DNA of 64,000 bases from Bhargavaea sp. CC-171006 (GCF_009761675.1 NZ_QUZH01000027.1:183065-247064), one strand, 5' to 3'. Counted from the stretch's first letter, positions 55,139 to 63,770 are shown. The notes: generated by a model from the letters alone, not told the origin. Made by a program: numbers and translations.

Positions 55139-55265
55139 CCCATTGCCTCCTTCCCGTTTTACGTTAACCTGTCCGTTTTTTTGCTGATTCATTCCGCTTC
55201 TGTGAAATCCCGTCCCGACATGATAGGATGGATGCAAATCAGGAAATAGATCGGAGGAAAACGGG

Positions 55266-55790
55266 ATGGCCAACAGTCTGAATAACCGGGAGCAGCTGGC
55301 CGGAGCAATCTATATCATCAACAAGCATGCCAAGACGGCACCCGACAATGAATTTCTTTATAAGCTGAAAAAGGCCTCACTTGAAAAAATGATGGAAGAA
55401 GGACTTGCGGAAAAAATCGGGCTCCAGTCCATCGCGAATCCAAAATTCAGCCGGAGGCAGTCGGCGGTCCTCATCACCTGCGGAGAATTCCATTTCCATC
55501 TGCCGCCTAACCGGGATGAAATGAAGACGCTCCCCCATCTCGGCGAACCGGATCCCGACTACCGGAACCCGAAGGTCCGACTAGGGCTAAAGGCAGCCAA
55601 GCAAATTCTCCAGGACTATACAGGACTTGCCCCCGGGGTCTCAGGCCGGTCATTTCCGGAAGGCCAGTCACGTTCAGCGTCCGCACGGCCCATGCCCGCA
55701 AAGCATGAACAGAAAGCCAATCCGCCTGCTGGAGGCCGGCGAAACCAGAAACCGTCGCCTTCCCGGCACCGCTCATGGTTTGATCAATGA
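55266..55790 (+). CDS. ykyB: YkyB-like protein
   Basis: This 174-residue soluble basic protein matches the YkyB family: LAGAIYIINKHAKTAPDNEFLYKLKKASLEKM, then FSRRQSAVLITCGEFHFHLPP and LPHLGEPDPDYRNPK. The final ~45 residues are Pro/Ser/Arg-rich and probably disordered. Function unknown. GATCGGAGGAAA precedes the ATG. It converges with ykwC, with only 9 nt between their ends and no room for a separate terminator. Confidence 0.87.
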   Translation: MANSLNNREQLAGAIYIINKHAKTAPDNEFLYKLKKASLEKMMEEGLAEKIGLQSIANPKFSRRQSAVLITCGEFHFHLPPNRDEMKTLPHLGEPDPDYRNPKVRLGLKAAKQILQDYTGLAPGVSGRSFPEGQSRSASARPMPAKHEQKANPPAGGRRNQKPSPSRHRSWFDQ

Positions 55791-55799
55791 GGTGATGTC

Positions 55800-56681
55800 T
55801 TACTGATACAGCCTATAGAGGGCCTGTGTCCCTTCGTTTTCCGACCCTGTCTCTGCAAGTGCCGTGTACATCTTCTCTGCCAGGGCAACTCCCGGAAGCT
55901 CGAGTCCCATCGCCCTCGATTCATCCAGGGCGATGCGGAGGTCTTTGAGGAAATGCTTGATATAGAATCCCGGTTCAAAATCGCCTTTCAGCATACGTGG
56001 TGCCAGATTGCTGAGCGTCCAGGAACCTGCAGCACCAGCCGATATTGACTTGAGCACACGTTCGGGATCAAGACCCGCCTTCACGGCATAGCCCAGCGCT
56101 TCACAGACACCGATCATGCCTGTGGCGATGACCACCTGATTGGACATTTTCACATGTTGTCCAGATCCTGCCTGCCCGTGGTGTACAATATTCTGGCCGA
56201 CTGCTTCAAGCAGAGGAAGCACTTTACGGAAGGCCTCCTCCGGTCCCCCGCACATGATGGAAAGCGTCGCGTTCCGTGCTCCGACATCTCCTCCCGAGAC
56301 AGGTGCATCAATGGCCGCACAGCCTCTTGAACTTGCCTCCCCTGCAATCCTCTCCGCGAGCTTGGGCGATGAGGTTGTAAAGTCAACGAGGATGGCCCCG
56401 CTCCTGACTGAATTGAAAATCCCCTGTTCCCCGAAATAAACTTCTTCGACATCATGCGGATAACCGACCATTGTCATAATGACATCCGCCCCGTCAGCCG
56501 CTTCAGAGGGACTGGCAACCCACGCCGCGCCTTTTCCGACAAGCGCTTCTGCTTTTTCCCGTGTTCTTGTATAGACCCTCAAGCTATGGCCGGCTTCCAT
56601 CAGATGGGCAGCCATGGGTCCGCCCATCACACCCACTCCGATAAATGCGATTTTTTTCCTTTCCACCTTGAATCCCCCCAT
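55800..56681 (-). CDS. ykwC: Beta-hydroxyacid dehydrogenase family protein, YkwC-like
   Basis: This 293-residue NAD(P)-dependent oxidoreductase belongs to the 3-hydroxyisobutyrate/6-phosphogluconate dehydrogenase superfamily. Rossmann motif IAFIGVGVMGGPMAAHLMEAGH, the conserved DAPVSGGDVGARNATLSIMCGG and catalytic GSGQHVKMSNQVV (Lys) are intact, and the substrate loop ends FIKHFLKDL-like (YIKHFLKDLRIAL). Resemblance to B. subtilis YkwC is strong; the physiological substrate is not known. GGAGG is 6 nt before the ATG at 56681. Confidence 0.88.
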   Translation of the reverse strand: MGGFKVERKKIAFIGVGVMGGPMAAHLMEAGHSLRVYTRTREKAEALVGKGAAWVASPSEAADGADVIMTMVGYPHDVEEVYFGEQGIFNSVRSGAILVDFTTSSPKLAERIAGEASSRGCAAIDAPVSGGDVGARNATLSIMCGGPEEAFRKVLPLLEAVGQNIVHHGQAGSGQHVKMSNQVVIATGMIGVCEALGYAVKAGLDPERVLKSISAGAAGSWTLSNLAPRMLKGDFEPGFYIKHFLKDLRIALDESRAMGLELPGVALAEKMYTALAETGSENEGTQALYRLYQ

Positions 56682-56723
56682 TCGTTTCCTCCATTGTAGC
56701 AAACGGAGTCACAGAGCGGACGC

Positions 56724-56756
56724 AAAAAAAGGGACGGTCCGCTTAGCGGGCCGTCC
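56724..56756 (-). terminator. Terminator of the Spo0E-like gene
   Basis: Stem GGACGGTCCGC/GCGGGCCGTCC (56732-56742, 56746-56756; one mismatch), with a minus-strand T-run of seven. Confidence 0.8.
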
Positions 56757-56865
56757 AAGTAAAGGGGGAAATGAGAATGTTGCTGTGTTCAAAAGTAATA
56801 TATCCTGAATTTGGTCAATCTAAACATCAGAAAATCATTTTTTTCATTTTCTCCGAAAGATTCCT

Positions 56866-57033
56866 TTATTCCTGTTCCTGTATTCCGGTTTGATCTGAGT
56901 CATACCGGTTCAGCAGTTCATCCAGTTGCCTGCTCAATCCTATTGTTTCCGGATGTCCGCGCCCTTTCTTTAACGCGCTGTCGGTCATCCTCTCCCTCAA
57001 CATCTCAATCTGTTCAACTGTGGACTGCTTCAT
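56866..57033 (-). CDS. Spo0E-family aspartyl-phosphate phosphatase
   Basis: This 55-residue protein reads MKQSTVEQIEMLRERM, then KKGRGHPETIGLSRQLDELLNRY. It fits the Spo0E-like pattern: a first helix with IExLRExM, a turn with GxxxPExI, and the SxxLD motif (here SRQLD) at the start of the second helix. These small phosphatases dephosphorylate Spo0A~P or related response regulators and delay sporulation. AAGGAGGG is 4-5 nt before the ATG, and a terminator follows about 110 nt downstream. The gene is too short for most ORF thresholds. Which regulator it targets here is unknown; a PAS histidine kinase lies 2 kb away. Confidence 0.85.
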   Translation of the reverse strand: MKQSTVEQIEMLRERMTDSALKKGRGHPETIGLSRQLDELLNRYDSDQTGIQEQE

Positions 57034-57142
57034 AGAACCCTCCTTGCCTGGCCAGTATCGTCACAAAAACTGCTAAAAAATCTTTACTCAAAAGAGAATA
57101 TAAGGCAAACTGTTAGGTAATCAACCGGAAGGGGCGGTATGG

Positions 57143-57331
57143 ATGAAAATTGCCGAAGTGGGAAACATCATCGAGTTTAAAGATGGACTCCAGGGTATAG
57201 TGGAGAAAGTCAATGAAAACTCGGTCATCGTCGACCTGACGTTCATGGAAAACTTCAATCAGCTGGATGTGGAAGAAAAAACAGTCGTCAACCATAAGCG
57301 CTACAAAATATTGTACGGCAGCAGTGACTGA
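57143..57331 (+). CDS. ykvS: YkvS-like small protein (DUF2187)
   Basis: This 62-residue protein matches DUF2187 (B. subtilis YkvS): EVGNIIEFKDGLQGIVEKVNENSVIVDLT followed by VEEKTVVNHKRYKIL. It is predicted to be a small beta-barrel of KOW/SH3 type. Function unknown. GAAGGGGCGG precedes the ATG at 57143. It is divergent from the Spo0E-like gene and 81 nt ahead of the lipoprotein gene. Confidence 0.85.
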   Translation: MKIAEVGNIIEFKDGLQGIVEKVNENSVIVDLTFMENFNQLDVEEKTVVNHKRYKILYGSSD

Positions 57332-57412
57332 TCCGATACATACTTCCCATCATTCGGACTGATTTTCCGGACAGCCGGGTTTTCAGATAGCATTCAAGGA
57401 GGAATTGTAATC

Positions 57413-58090
57413 ATGCAACTTAATTGGAAACATGTATCTCTATCGGCGGCAACTGTCCTCATGCTGGCAGCATGCGGCACAGCCGAAGAAGAGGCCGACA
57501 ACAACAAAGATACACAGATGGAACAGGAAGAAACAGTGGAACAGAGTCAGGGATCTGAAGCAGAATCCGATAAAGGAACCGAAGACCAGCAGGAAGCCTC
57601 TGAACAGGAGCAAGAACGCGGCCCTGAGCGGGAACTGTCCTATCAGTCCGGCGACAGCATGCAGACCGGCAAGGCGAAGCTGACAGAAAGTGACGAGATG
57701 GACTATTCCATCTATGTGCTGGACGGCTACCAGCTCACATCGGAGGAACCGAACAAAGACGTCCTTTACTGGAACGAAGACGAGCAAATCTTTATGAGGA
57801 TCGAGACATTCGGTTCCGATGCAGACTACAAGATGCTTACCGAGCAGATGATTGACTCTCTGGAGTATGAAGGCGGAGAGGCGGCAGACGTTTCCGGAGA
57901 ATACAGCCTTGCAGACGCATCCGGAATAGAAGAGCCAGTCATCAGGCAACTCGATACTAAGGAAGGCCTCACGACGGGTGCAGTTTTCAAGAAGGACGGC
58001 ATGGCCGTACGCCTGACAATCTTCGGCACGCCGGAAGCCGACCAGACCGATGCACTTCTTTCCATGGGAGCGACCATCGGGCAGAAATAA
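57413..58090 (+). CDS. Acidic lipoprotein of unknown function
   Basis: This 225-residue exported lipoprotein has a signal peptide ending in lipobox LMLAAC (Cys near residue 21), then ~55 residues of Glu/Gln/Asp-rich disordered linker. A folded C-terminal domain (YSIYVLDGYQLTSEEPNKDVLYWNEDEQIFMRIETFG ... MLTEQMIDSL) follows. No family is recognised; the fold could be a PsbP-like or DUF4367-like sensor domain, but that is speculation. AAGGAGG stands 10 nt before the ATG. A long bidirectional terminator follows. Confidence 0.75.
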   Translation: MQLNWKHVSLSAATVLMLAACGTAEEEADNNKDTQMEQEETVEQSQGSEAESDKGTEDQQEASEQEQERGPERELSYQSGDSMQTGKAKLTESDEMDYSIYVLDGYQLTSEEPNKDVLYWNEDEQIFMRIETFGSDADYKMLTEQMIDSLEYEGGEAADVSGEYSLADASGIEEPVIRQLDTKEGLTTGAVFKKDGMAVRLTIFGTPEADQTDALLSMGATIGQK

Positions 58091-58091
58091 T

Positions 58092-58139
58092 GAAGCTAAT
58101 GAAAAAAGACCGGGAAACCGGTCTTTTTTTATTAGCTTC
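58092..58139. terminator. Bidirectional terminator between the lipoprotein and mhqR-like genes
   Basis: Nested arms GAAGCTAAT...ATTAGCTTC enclose AAAAAGACCGG/CCGGTCTTTTT (58103-58113, 58118-58128), loop GAAA. Confidence 0.9.
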
Positions 58140-58142
58140 TAT

Positions 58143-58589
58143 TCACTTGGAAAGATCCTTGATCGACAGACCCAGTTTTTTGAGCAGTTCGATTGCGGCC
58201 AGTTTTTCTTCCGGGCTGAGCGCCTCCATCAATTTATGGAGATTTTCCTCATGGACAGGAAAAATCTTGTCCAACAGTTCCCTGCCTTCCGCCGTAATGT
58301 CCACAAATGTGACACGACGGTCGGTTTCGCAGATTGTCCGCTCGAGGTAGCCTCTTTTATGAAGCTTGTCAATGACATATGTCATCGATCCGCTCGCAAG
58401 CAGAATTTTGCTGCCGATTTTCTGGATCGGCTGCCTGCCCCTATGGTAGAGAAGCTCTAGCACCGCAAATTCTGTCGGGTTCAATCCATATTCCGCAAAT
58501 AGTTTGTTCGCCTTTTCAGAGATCACTTTATGAGCTCTGGAAAGGACCACGAATAATTTTAATGATATTTCACTGCCGTTCTCCTGCAT
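58143..58589 (-). CDS. mhqR: MarR-family regulator, MhqR-like
   Basis: This 148-residue winged-helix regulator is close to B. subtilis MhqR (YkvE): LFVVLSRAHKVISEKANKLF, GLNPTEFAVLELLYHRG, KILLASGSMTYVIDKLHKRGYLER and the wing DRRVTFVDITAEGRELL. MhqR represses quinone- and catechol-detoxifying dioxygenases and is inactivated by methylhydroquinone-type stress. No target gene is adjacent. AGGGGA is 8 nt before the ATG. Placement near a sporulation kinase recalls kinD-mhqR in B. subtilis. Confidence 0.82.
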   Translation of the reverse strand: MQENGSEISLKLFVVLSRAHKVISEKANKLFAEYGLNPTEFAVLELLYHRGRQPIQKIGSKILLASGSMTYVIDKLHKRGYLERTICETDRRVTFVDITAEGRELLDKIFPVHEENLHKLMEALSPEEKLAAIELLKKLGLSIKDLSK

Positions 58590-58672
58590 ACTTTCATCCC
58601 CTGCCGATGTATCTGATCAATTCATTATAGGATGTCTTTCAGGAAAGTGTCAAAACCCGATCAGCCCGGCGC

Positions 58673-60115
58673 TTATGGAATGAGGATAGCTGCTCCATCT
58701 GTATCGGTCGGAACAGGATTTGTTTCCTGGACAGGGAGAAGAAGTTCGATCCTCGTCCCTTTCCCGAGCTCTGACTTGACGAAGAGATGGCCCCCCATCG
58801 ACTCGGCCGTCTCGAGGACAAACGGTAATCCAAGGCCCGTCCCTTCCCGCTTTGTAGTGAAAAACGGAAGAAAGACCTGCTTGATCTGAAGATCGGTCAT
58901 CCCGCTGCCTTCATCGCTGAATGCGACAACAATATGTCCGTCGTCGTAATGCTCGAGGGAAACGATTAGAGTCGTCCCTTCTTGCGAAGCCTCGAGTGCA
59001 TTCTTGATCAGATTGATGAAGGCCTGTTTCATACGGTCCTTTTTTCCTTTTAGGGAGACAGCTTCTCCTACCTGGTTGTCCATAAAGACGGAAATATTTC
59101 TCATTGTTGCCTGCGGTTCCATCACAGTCACCACGTCACCGAGACATTTATGCAGATCGAATACCTCATCCTCCTGATCTGTCGGTTTGGACAGAGTCAG
59201 AAACTCGGCCATGAGCGATTCCATTCTGTCCATTTCGCTGTCAATCACATGTACATACCGGACAGAATCCCCTTCGGCGGAAAGCTTCAGAAGTTCAGTA
59301 AATCCTCTGACGGAAGTCATGGCATTTTTCAGTTCATGCGCAATACTCGCTGCCAACTGGCCGATGGCTGAAAGGGATCCGCTGTGTTCCATCTGTCGCT
59401 TCAGGAATACTTTTTCCGTATCATCGCGGACTAAAGCGACGATGAACTCTTCGTGTTTTTCATAGTAGACAAAGATGTGATAGAACCGCTCTTCCCCGTC
59501 TGCAGTGACAAAGCGGTGCTTGAGTTCGGCTTGGCCATTTTTCTCAAGCCCCTGCTTAACTAGTTGGAAATCGTCATCTGTCAGTCCGAGACCAAGTAAT
59601 TCCGTATGACGGCGCCCGATCAGCTTATCCGGATCCAGGCCATAAAAGTGCCCAATCCTGTCATTGACATCGCGGATGGTACCGTCTTTGCCGAATACCA
59701 GGTAGCAGTTCACCTCATGACGGAAAATGCTGTGATAAGCTTGCGTCCCTCCACGTTCCCGCTCTGACTGCTCCCCCATTTTAAAGCGAAGGATCACATC
59801 ATTGGAATGCCTGAACACCGTTCCGATTACCTCGATGTCCGGAAAGGGCTTTCCGGAAGGATTCTCCAATCCGAAGCGTGAGGTGACCCTGCGCCCGGGA
59901 TTCACCTGGCTAATGAATGTGGACCAGCCGGCTTCCTGTCCATTCTGAAGCACTTTGTCCATCATGCTCCCGGGGAAGAGACCAAGTGTTTTGACTGCCC
60001 TTGGATTAGAGCGCAGACATTCGTTATTCCGGTTGACCATGACAATGGCGTCATCTGTTTCATCAAACAGGGAGTCGAGGGTTTCCATTATAGATTTCAT
60101 TGGCACATCCCACAC
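58673..60115 (-). CDS. Soluble PAS-domain histidine kinase (Kin family)
   Basis: This 480-residue cytosolic kinase has no membrane helix. Two PAS domains (ETDDAIVMVNRNNECLRSNP at the start; YLVFGKDGTIRDVNDRIGHFYGLD around 130-230) precede the phospho-acceptor helix SIAHELKNAMTSVRGF (His near 265). The ATPase domain has a complete N-box (FINLIKNALEAS), G1 (FSDEGSGMTD), and G2 (GTGLGLP). Such kinases feed the Spo0F-Spo0A phosphorelay in Bacilli (KinA/C/E type), and adjacency to ktrD favours a KinE-like gene. The GTG start has GGAG 8 nt upstream. No response regulator gene is adjacent. Confidence 0.85.
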   Translation of the reverse strand: MWDVPMKSIMETLDSLFDETDDAIVMVNRNNECLRSNPRAVKTLGLFPGSMMDKVLQNGQEAGWSTFISQVNPGRRVTSRFGLENPSGKPFPDIEVIGTVFRHSNDVILRFKMGEQSERERGGTQAYHSIFRHEVNCYLVFGKDGTIRDVNDRIGHFYGLDPDKLIGRRHTELLGLGLTDDDFQLVKQGLEKNGQAELKHRFVTADGEERFYHIFVYYEKHEEFIVALVRDDTEKVFLKRQMEHSGSLSAIGQLAASIAHELKNAMTSVRGFTELLKLSAEGDSVRYVHVIDSEMDRMESLMAEFLTLSKPTDQEDEVFDLHKCLGDVVTVMEPQATMRNISVFMDNQVGEAVSLKGKKDRMKQAFINLIKNALEASQEGTTLIVSLEHYDDGHIVVAFSDEGSGMTDLQIKQVFLPFFTTKREGTGLGLPFVLETAESMGGHLFVKSELGKGTRIELLLPVQETNPVPTDTDGAAILIP

Positions 60116-60218
60116 CGGCCTTTCTCCATTTTGGACTAGCTTATGAAGGCAAATTAAGAATCATGTTATGGCAAGCACGATTCAGTGATTTAATTCTGAT
60201 TATTCCATATTTTTACCG

Positions 60219-60252
60219 CTCCTAATATAAGACTATTTACTCATATTAGGAG
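60219..60252. promoter_or_regulatory. 10-bp inverted repeat upstream of the kinase gene
   Basis: CTCCTAATAT (60219-60228) and ATATTAGGAG (60243-60252) are perfect inverted arms across 14 nt, without a T-run on either side. It may be an operator for the kinase gene; the 215-nt gap to ktrD otherwise contains only the ktrD terminator. Confidence 0.45.
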
Positions 60253-60293
60253 ACGGAGGTCAAGTTCCAAATCTAAATATTCATTACTTTGAA

Positions 60294-60326
60294 TAAAAAT
60301 CCGACAGGACGTATGCCCTGCCGGAT
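60294..60326 (-). terminator. ktrD terminator
   Basis: Stem ATCCGACAGG/CCTGCCGGAT (60299-60308, 60317-60326; one mismatch), with a minus-strand T-run. Confidence 0.78.
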
Positions 60327-60330
60327 GTGT

Positions 60331-61710
60331 TTAGCCGATGATTACGCGCTCTTTCGGATATCGGTAATTCAATTTTTGAGGTTTCCCCCCCAAGGTGAAT
60401 AAGAAAGAAATAAGTCCGACCCTTCCGACAAACATGAGGAACATGAGGATCACCTTGCCGACTGAGCTCAGATCCTCCGTAATTCCGAGCGACATTCCGC
60501 AGGTACCAAATGCCGATGTGATTTCAAAAACCAAGGCGTTGAGCGGAATATTATCTTCCGTGATCGACATGATCATCACAGAAATGAGAACAAGGAAACC
60601 GGCGATGAGAATCACCGCGTAGGACCGGTATACATCAACCAGTTTGATTTCCCTTCCAAAAATCTGAATGATGTCCTTGCCTCTTGCAAAATTAATCAGA
60701 AACAGCACGGCAATGGCAAATGTGGTCGTTCGGATCCCACCGCCGACTGAACTCGGAGAAGCACCGATGAACATCAGGAAACTGATGAACACATCCGTCG
60801 CCTCCGAAAATTGGGTGATGTCCATCGTGGTCAGCCCGCCCGAGCGTGCAGAAACAGAATGGAACATTGCGGCAAATAGCGCCTCATGCCACTGCATTCC
60901 CCTGAACGAATGAAAAGATTCGATCAGAAGAATGACCACAGTTCCTGCTGCCAATATAATAGCAAAGGTAGCGGTCGTGATTTTGGCGAACAGCGAGAAC
61001 CGGAACGAAGGTTCCTTATTGGACAGGAACCGCTTGACTTCGATCAGCACCGGAAAACCGATTGCCCCCAGCACGATCAGTGCCATCGTGACCAGTTGGA
61101 CGAAATAATCGTTAAAGTAAGGCGCCATGGATTCACTGTCGATTGTAAATCCGGCGTTTGTAGTCGCTGTAACCGAATGGAACATACCGTTAAGAAGCGC
61201 ATCCCTGAATGACTCGTAGTATTTTGTGAAATACAGCGTCAGCACGCTTCCGCCCACCAGTTCGATGAGAATCATGATTTTCATGATTTCCCGGATCAGT
61301 TTTACCGCTCCCGCCATGCTGTACTGGTTATGGTCGACCATGATCAGCTGCCTCTCCCGAAGCCCGATCCTCCTTCTGACCAGCAGCCAGAAAAAGGTTC
61401 CGATCGACATGACGCCGATTCCCCCGAAGTGAAGGACCACCATAAACATGATTATGCCAAAAGTGGTGTAGGTGGCGCTCAGATCAATGACGGACAGGCC
61501 GGTCACGCTTACTGCACTGACAGCCGTGAACAGGCCGTCGATGAAACGGATATCCACTCCGGGACGATGGACCCCGGGCAGGTTAAGAAGTATTGCCGAG
61601 ATGGTGATTGCAAAGAAGTAATAGATGACAAGAACACGGGCAGGCGTCAGTTTCTGGTCCCTGATCCTTGATAGCAGCTTCTGCCTCCGTGTCAGATCTT
61701 TATATGCCAT
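60331..61710 (-). CDS. ktrD: Ktr potassium channel subunit
   Basis: This 459-residue TrkH/KtrB family channel is built of four M1-P-M2 repeats, each with a selectivity-filter loop (AVSVTGLSV, ATTNAGFT, ARSGGLTT, AFGTCGMSLG). A long helix pair links them (HFGGIGVMSIG, VLGAIGFPVLIEVKRFLS). With the cytosolic KtrC ring it mediates Na+-coupled K+ uptake. Adjacency to the sigI-rsgI pair fits B. subtilis ktrD (ykrM). It is separated from rsgI by a terminator hairpin and has its own terminator. Confidence 0.93.
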   Translation of the reverse strand: MAYKDLTRRQKLLSRIRDQKLTPARVLVIYYFFAITISAILLNLPGVHRPGVDIRFIDGLFTAVSAVSVTGLSVIDLSATYTTFGIIMFMVVLHFGGIGVMSIGTFFWLLVRRRIGLRERQLIMVDHNQYSMAGAVKLIREIMKIMILIELVGGSVLTLYFTKYYESFRDALLNGMFHSVTATTNAGFTIDSESMAPYFNDYFVQLVTMALIVLGAIGFPVLIEVKRFLSNKEPSFRFSLFAKITTATFAIILAAGTVVILLIESFHSFRGMQWHEALFAAMFHSVSARSGGLTTMDITQFSEATDVFISFLMFIGASPSSVGGGIRTTTFAIAVLFLINFARGKDIIQIFGREIKLVDVYRSYAVILIAGFLVLISVMIMSITEDNIPLNALVFEITSAFGTCGMSLGITEDLSSVGKVILMFLMFVGRVGLISFLFTLGGKPQKLNYRYPKERVIIG

Positions 61711-61771
61711 AGTGGCCCCATGTCCTTTCTGACGAGCCTTGCATGATGTCTCATTTTATAGAAATCCGCCG

Positions 61772-61837
61772 AAAAAAGAAAGGTGGACAGAAGACAGTTC
61801 GGCTTATTTGCCGGAACTGTTCCCATCTCCACCTTTC
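61772..61837 (-). terminator. sigI-rsgI terminator overlapping the rsgI end
   Basis: GAAAGGTGGA (61778-61787) pairs with TCCACCTTTC (61828-61837), with inner CAGTTC/GAACTG arms. On the minus strand it is followed by TTTTTT. The hairpin contains the last codons of rsgI. Confidence 0.65.
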
Positions 61838-63027
61838 CCGTTTCCGCTATTCTTATGCCGCTGGCCGGTTTCTGACGAATTCCCGTTTCCATGGGAGTTC
61901 TGATTTTGGCGCGGGGAAACCCGATCACCACCCGGCTTTTCGCCGGACTTAACTTTTGGTTGCGGACCGGATTGTTTATTCTGTCCCGCTTGTCCTGGTG
62001 GGCTTTTGTCCGGCCCGGCATGGGATGGCGGTTTGGATTGATTCTTCTGTCCTGCTTGGCCTGGAGGCGAACTTTTCTTGTCAGGACCGGCATGGGATGG
62101 CGGACCCGATTGATTTTTCTGTCCCGCATGGCCTGGCGGCGGGCTTTTCTTGTCAGGACCGGCGTGTGCAGGAGGATCACCGTCATTGTCCTGCCCCAGA
62201 GAATTTTTCTTCGGGCCATCATCCGGTTTCTCCCGAGTTCCGCTTTCCGGAGGGGAGGTTTCGTTCTTTTTGACGGCCGGTGTCCTGCTTGAATTTTCTG
62301 ACGTCGGGACTCCCTCAGGACTGGCAGGAGCAGGCTTTTCCCTCTCGGCGTTTTCCTTATGTTCCTGCCCGGCCGGAGACGGCTCGCCGGATTGACTGTC
62401 CGGATTTATCAGGCGACTGATTGGTACACCTTCTTTCATTGCCTGGTCCCGCAATTCCCGGTCGGCTTCCGACAACCTCAGGTGCATCCCTTCCTCTCCC
62501 GCTGCATCCCTGATGAAGCCTTCGGTCCGTTCAATGATACCGGCAAGGTTTCCATCCGCCGTCTCTACCGATGTGACTGTCAGCTCCCTATCGGCTTCGC
62601 CGTACTCTTCGAAAATCCTGCCGAGCAGCATAGTCACATCCTTGCCGTCCCAGTCTCCAAACATCCGGATCAGTGCCGTCCCATCATTATTGAGCGGTGT
62701 CAGTTCCCTGACCTTCCCTTCGCCGTCAATTCCGAATTCGACCGCAGGGTTCACTTCCACTTGGATAAAGGCAAGAGCCGGCTCCCTGAGTGGCAGGAAA
62801 AGTGCGGACAGAAGGACCAGTATGGCTGCCGCAAGCATCCCTGCAACAGCAACCGGTTTCGGTGCTGTTGAGAGTCTTGGGCGGCTTTTTGGCTCCATAG
62901 GTGTCACCAGACTTTCAGACCCGATCTCCTGTCCCTGCGATTCGCCCCTGATAAACCGGCCGTCGGGAGTGAGAATGACTACACTTTGATTATTTTGTTC
63001 GACAACGATCCCCTTGATCTGGTTCAT
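61804..63027 (-). CDS. rsgI: Anti-sigma-I factor RsgI
   Basis: This 407-residue single-pass protein has a cytosolic RsgI_N domain (IKGIVVEQNNQSVVILTPDGRFI) that binds SigI, and a membrane helix at about 63-81 (AGMLAAAILVLLSALFLP). An extracytoplasmic domain beginning FIQVEVNPAVEFGID follows, containing the Asn-Pro pair at which RsgI proteins are reported to self-cleave. The last ~200 residues are Pro/Gly/Lys/Gln-rich and disordered, including a 24-residue tandem repeat. The ATG at 63027 overlaps the sigI stop (ATGA); the ATG at 63039 abuts its ribosome site. Confidence 0.9.
   Translation of the reverse strand: MNQIKGIVVEQNNQSVVILTPDGRFIRGESQGQEIGSESLVTPMEPKSRPRLSTAPKPVAVAGMLAAAILVLLSALFLPLREPALAFIQVEVNPAVEFGIDGEGKVRELTPLNNDGTALIRMFGDWDGKDVTMLLGRIFEEYGEADRELTVTSVETADGNLAGIIERTEGFIRDAAGEEGMHLRLSEADRELRDQAMKEGVPISRLINPDSQSGEPSPAGQEHKENAEREKPAPASPEGVPTSENSSRTPAVKKNETSPPESGTREKPDDGPKKNSLGQDNDGDPPAHAGPDKKSPPPGHAGQKNQSGPPSHAGPDKKSSPPGQAGQKNQSKPPSHAGPDKSPPGQAGQNKQSGPQPKVKSGEKPGGDRVSPRQNQNSHGNGNSSETGQRHKNSGNGKGGDGNSSGK
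62016..62175 (-). repeat. 72-bp tandem repeat inside rsgI
   Basis: CGGCATGGGATGGCGG recurs at 62016 and 62088, with a diverged copy at 62160: an exact 72-bp period encoding 24-residue units of the form PPxHAGPDKK...PPGxAGQKNQS. A shorter 69-bp unit continues to the left. Confidence 0.85.
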
Positions 63028-63770
63028 TCGGGCATCCATCCTTTTAAATACTCCTGGAGCATCGGCAAGTCACTGTGGTGCAGGACCACCATTGCGAGAA
63101 TATACTTCCGGTGACGCTCAATCGTCTTTCTGGAGACACCCACCAACTTCTCAATCTTTCTGATCGGAAGGCGCTTCCTGAGCAATGTCTCGCTTTTCAT
63201 TTCTTCGGAACTGCAGACGATCACGGCAATGTCCATTGCTGTCTTTCTTGCATCAGCATGTTTCGGGGACACATCTGCCAATTCGCTGAAAGACAAACCG
63301 ACGCCGGCAAGCAGTTCCGAATAGACCCGGATCTCCTCTCGCCTCGCTTCCGCTTCCTGCTGTTCGGAAAACCGGGTGTAGGAAGCGGCATCGGTCGCGG
63401 CAACAGCTTCTTCTTCGCCTTTTGGCAGGTGTACGGCCAGGCCGCTCCTTGATTCTTTCCTCATATGGTCAATCAGTTTGCGCCGGATCACCAGATGAGC
63501 GAAGGTCATAAAAGACGCATCCCGTGAGCGGTCGTATTTCATGACTGCTTCATGAAAACCGCCGAGAGCGATACTATATTCATCATCATGTTCATCGATA
63601 TACCGGTTGCACACCAAATAGGCTGCTTTTTTCATAAACGGCGAATAAGCAAGGAGAAGGCCGTCCAATTCTTCGTTCGAGCCATTCTGGGCAAGGATCA
63701 CACGGTTTTCCACATCCGATTCCGAGCCGTTTCTGCGATTCATGAATCCGTTGAATGTCGTGATGAGCAC
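63024..63770 (-). CDS. sigI: RNA polymerase sigma factor SigI
   Basis: This 248-residue alternative sigma factor has a region 2 (PFMKKAAYLVCNRYIDEHDDEYSIALGGFHEAVMKYDRSR, FMTFAHLVIRRKLIDHMRKE) and the SigI-type C-terminal region with a helix-turn-helix (RKIEKLVGVSRKTIERHRKYILA). The start is the GTG at 63770, with GGAGAGGT just upstream; the open frame reaches 63842 but overlaps the promoter leader. Length equals that of B. subtilis SigI (about 250). It is held by RsgI and controls cell-wall genes such as lytE/mreBH homologues. A SigI-type promoter lies upstream, implying autoregulation. Confidence 0.92.
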   Translation of the reverse strand: MLITTFNGFMNRRNGSESDVENRVILAQNGSNEELDGLLLAYSPFMKKAAYLVCNRYIDEHDDEYSIALGGFHEAVMKYDRSRDASFMTFAHLVIRRKLIDHMRKESRSGLAVHLPKGEEEAVAATDAASYTRFSEQQEAEARREEIRVYSELLAGVGLSFSELADVSPKHADARKTAMDIAVIVCSSEEMKSETLLRKRLPIRKIEKLVGVSRKTIERHRKYILAMVVLHHSDLPMLQEYLKGWMPE

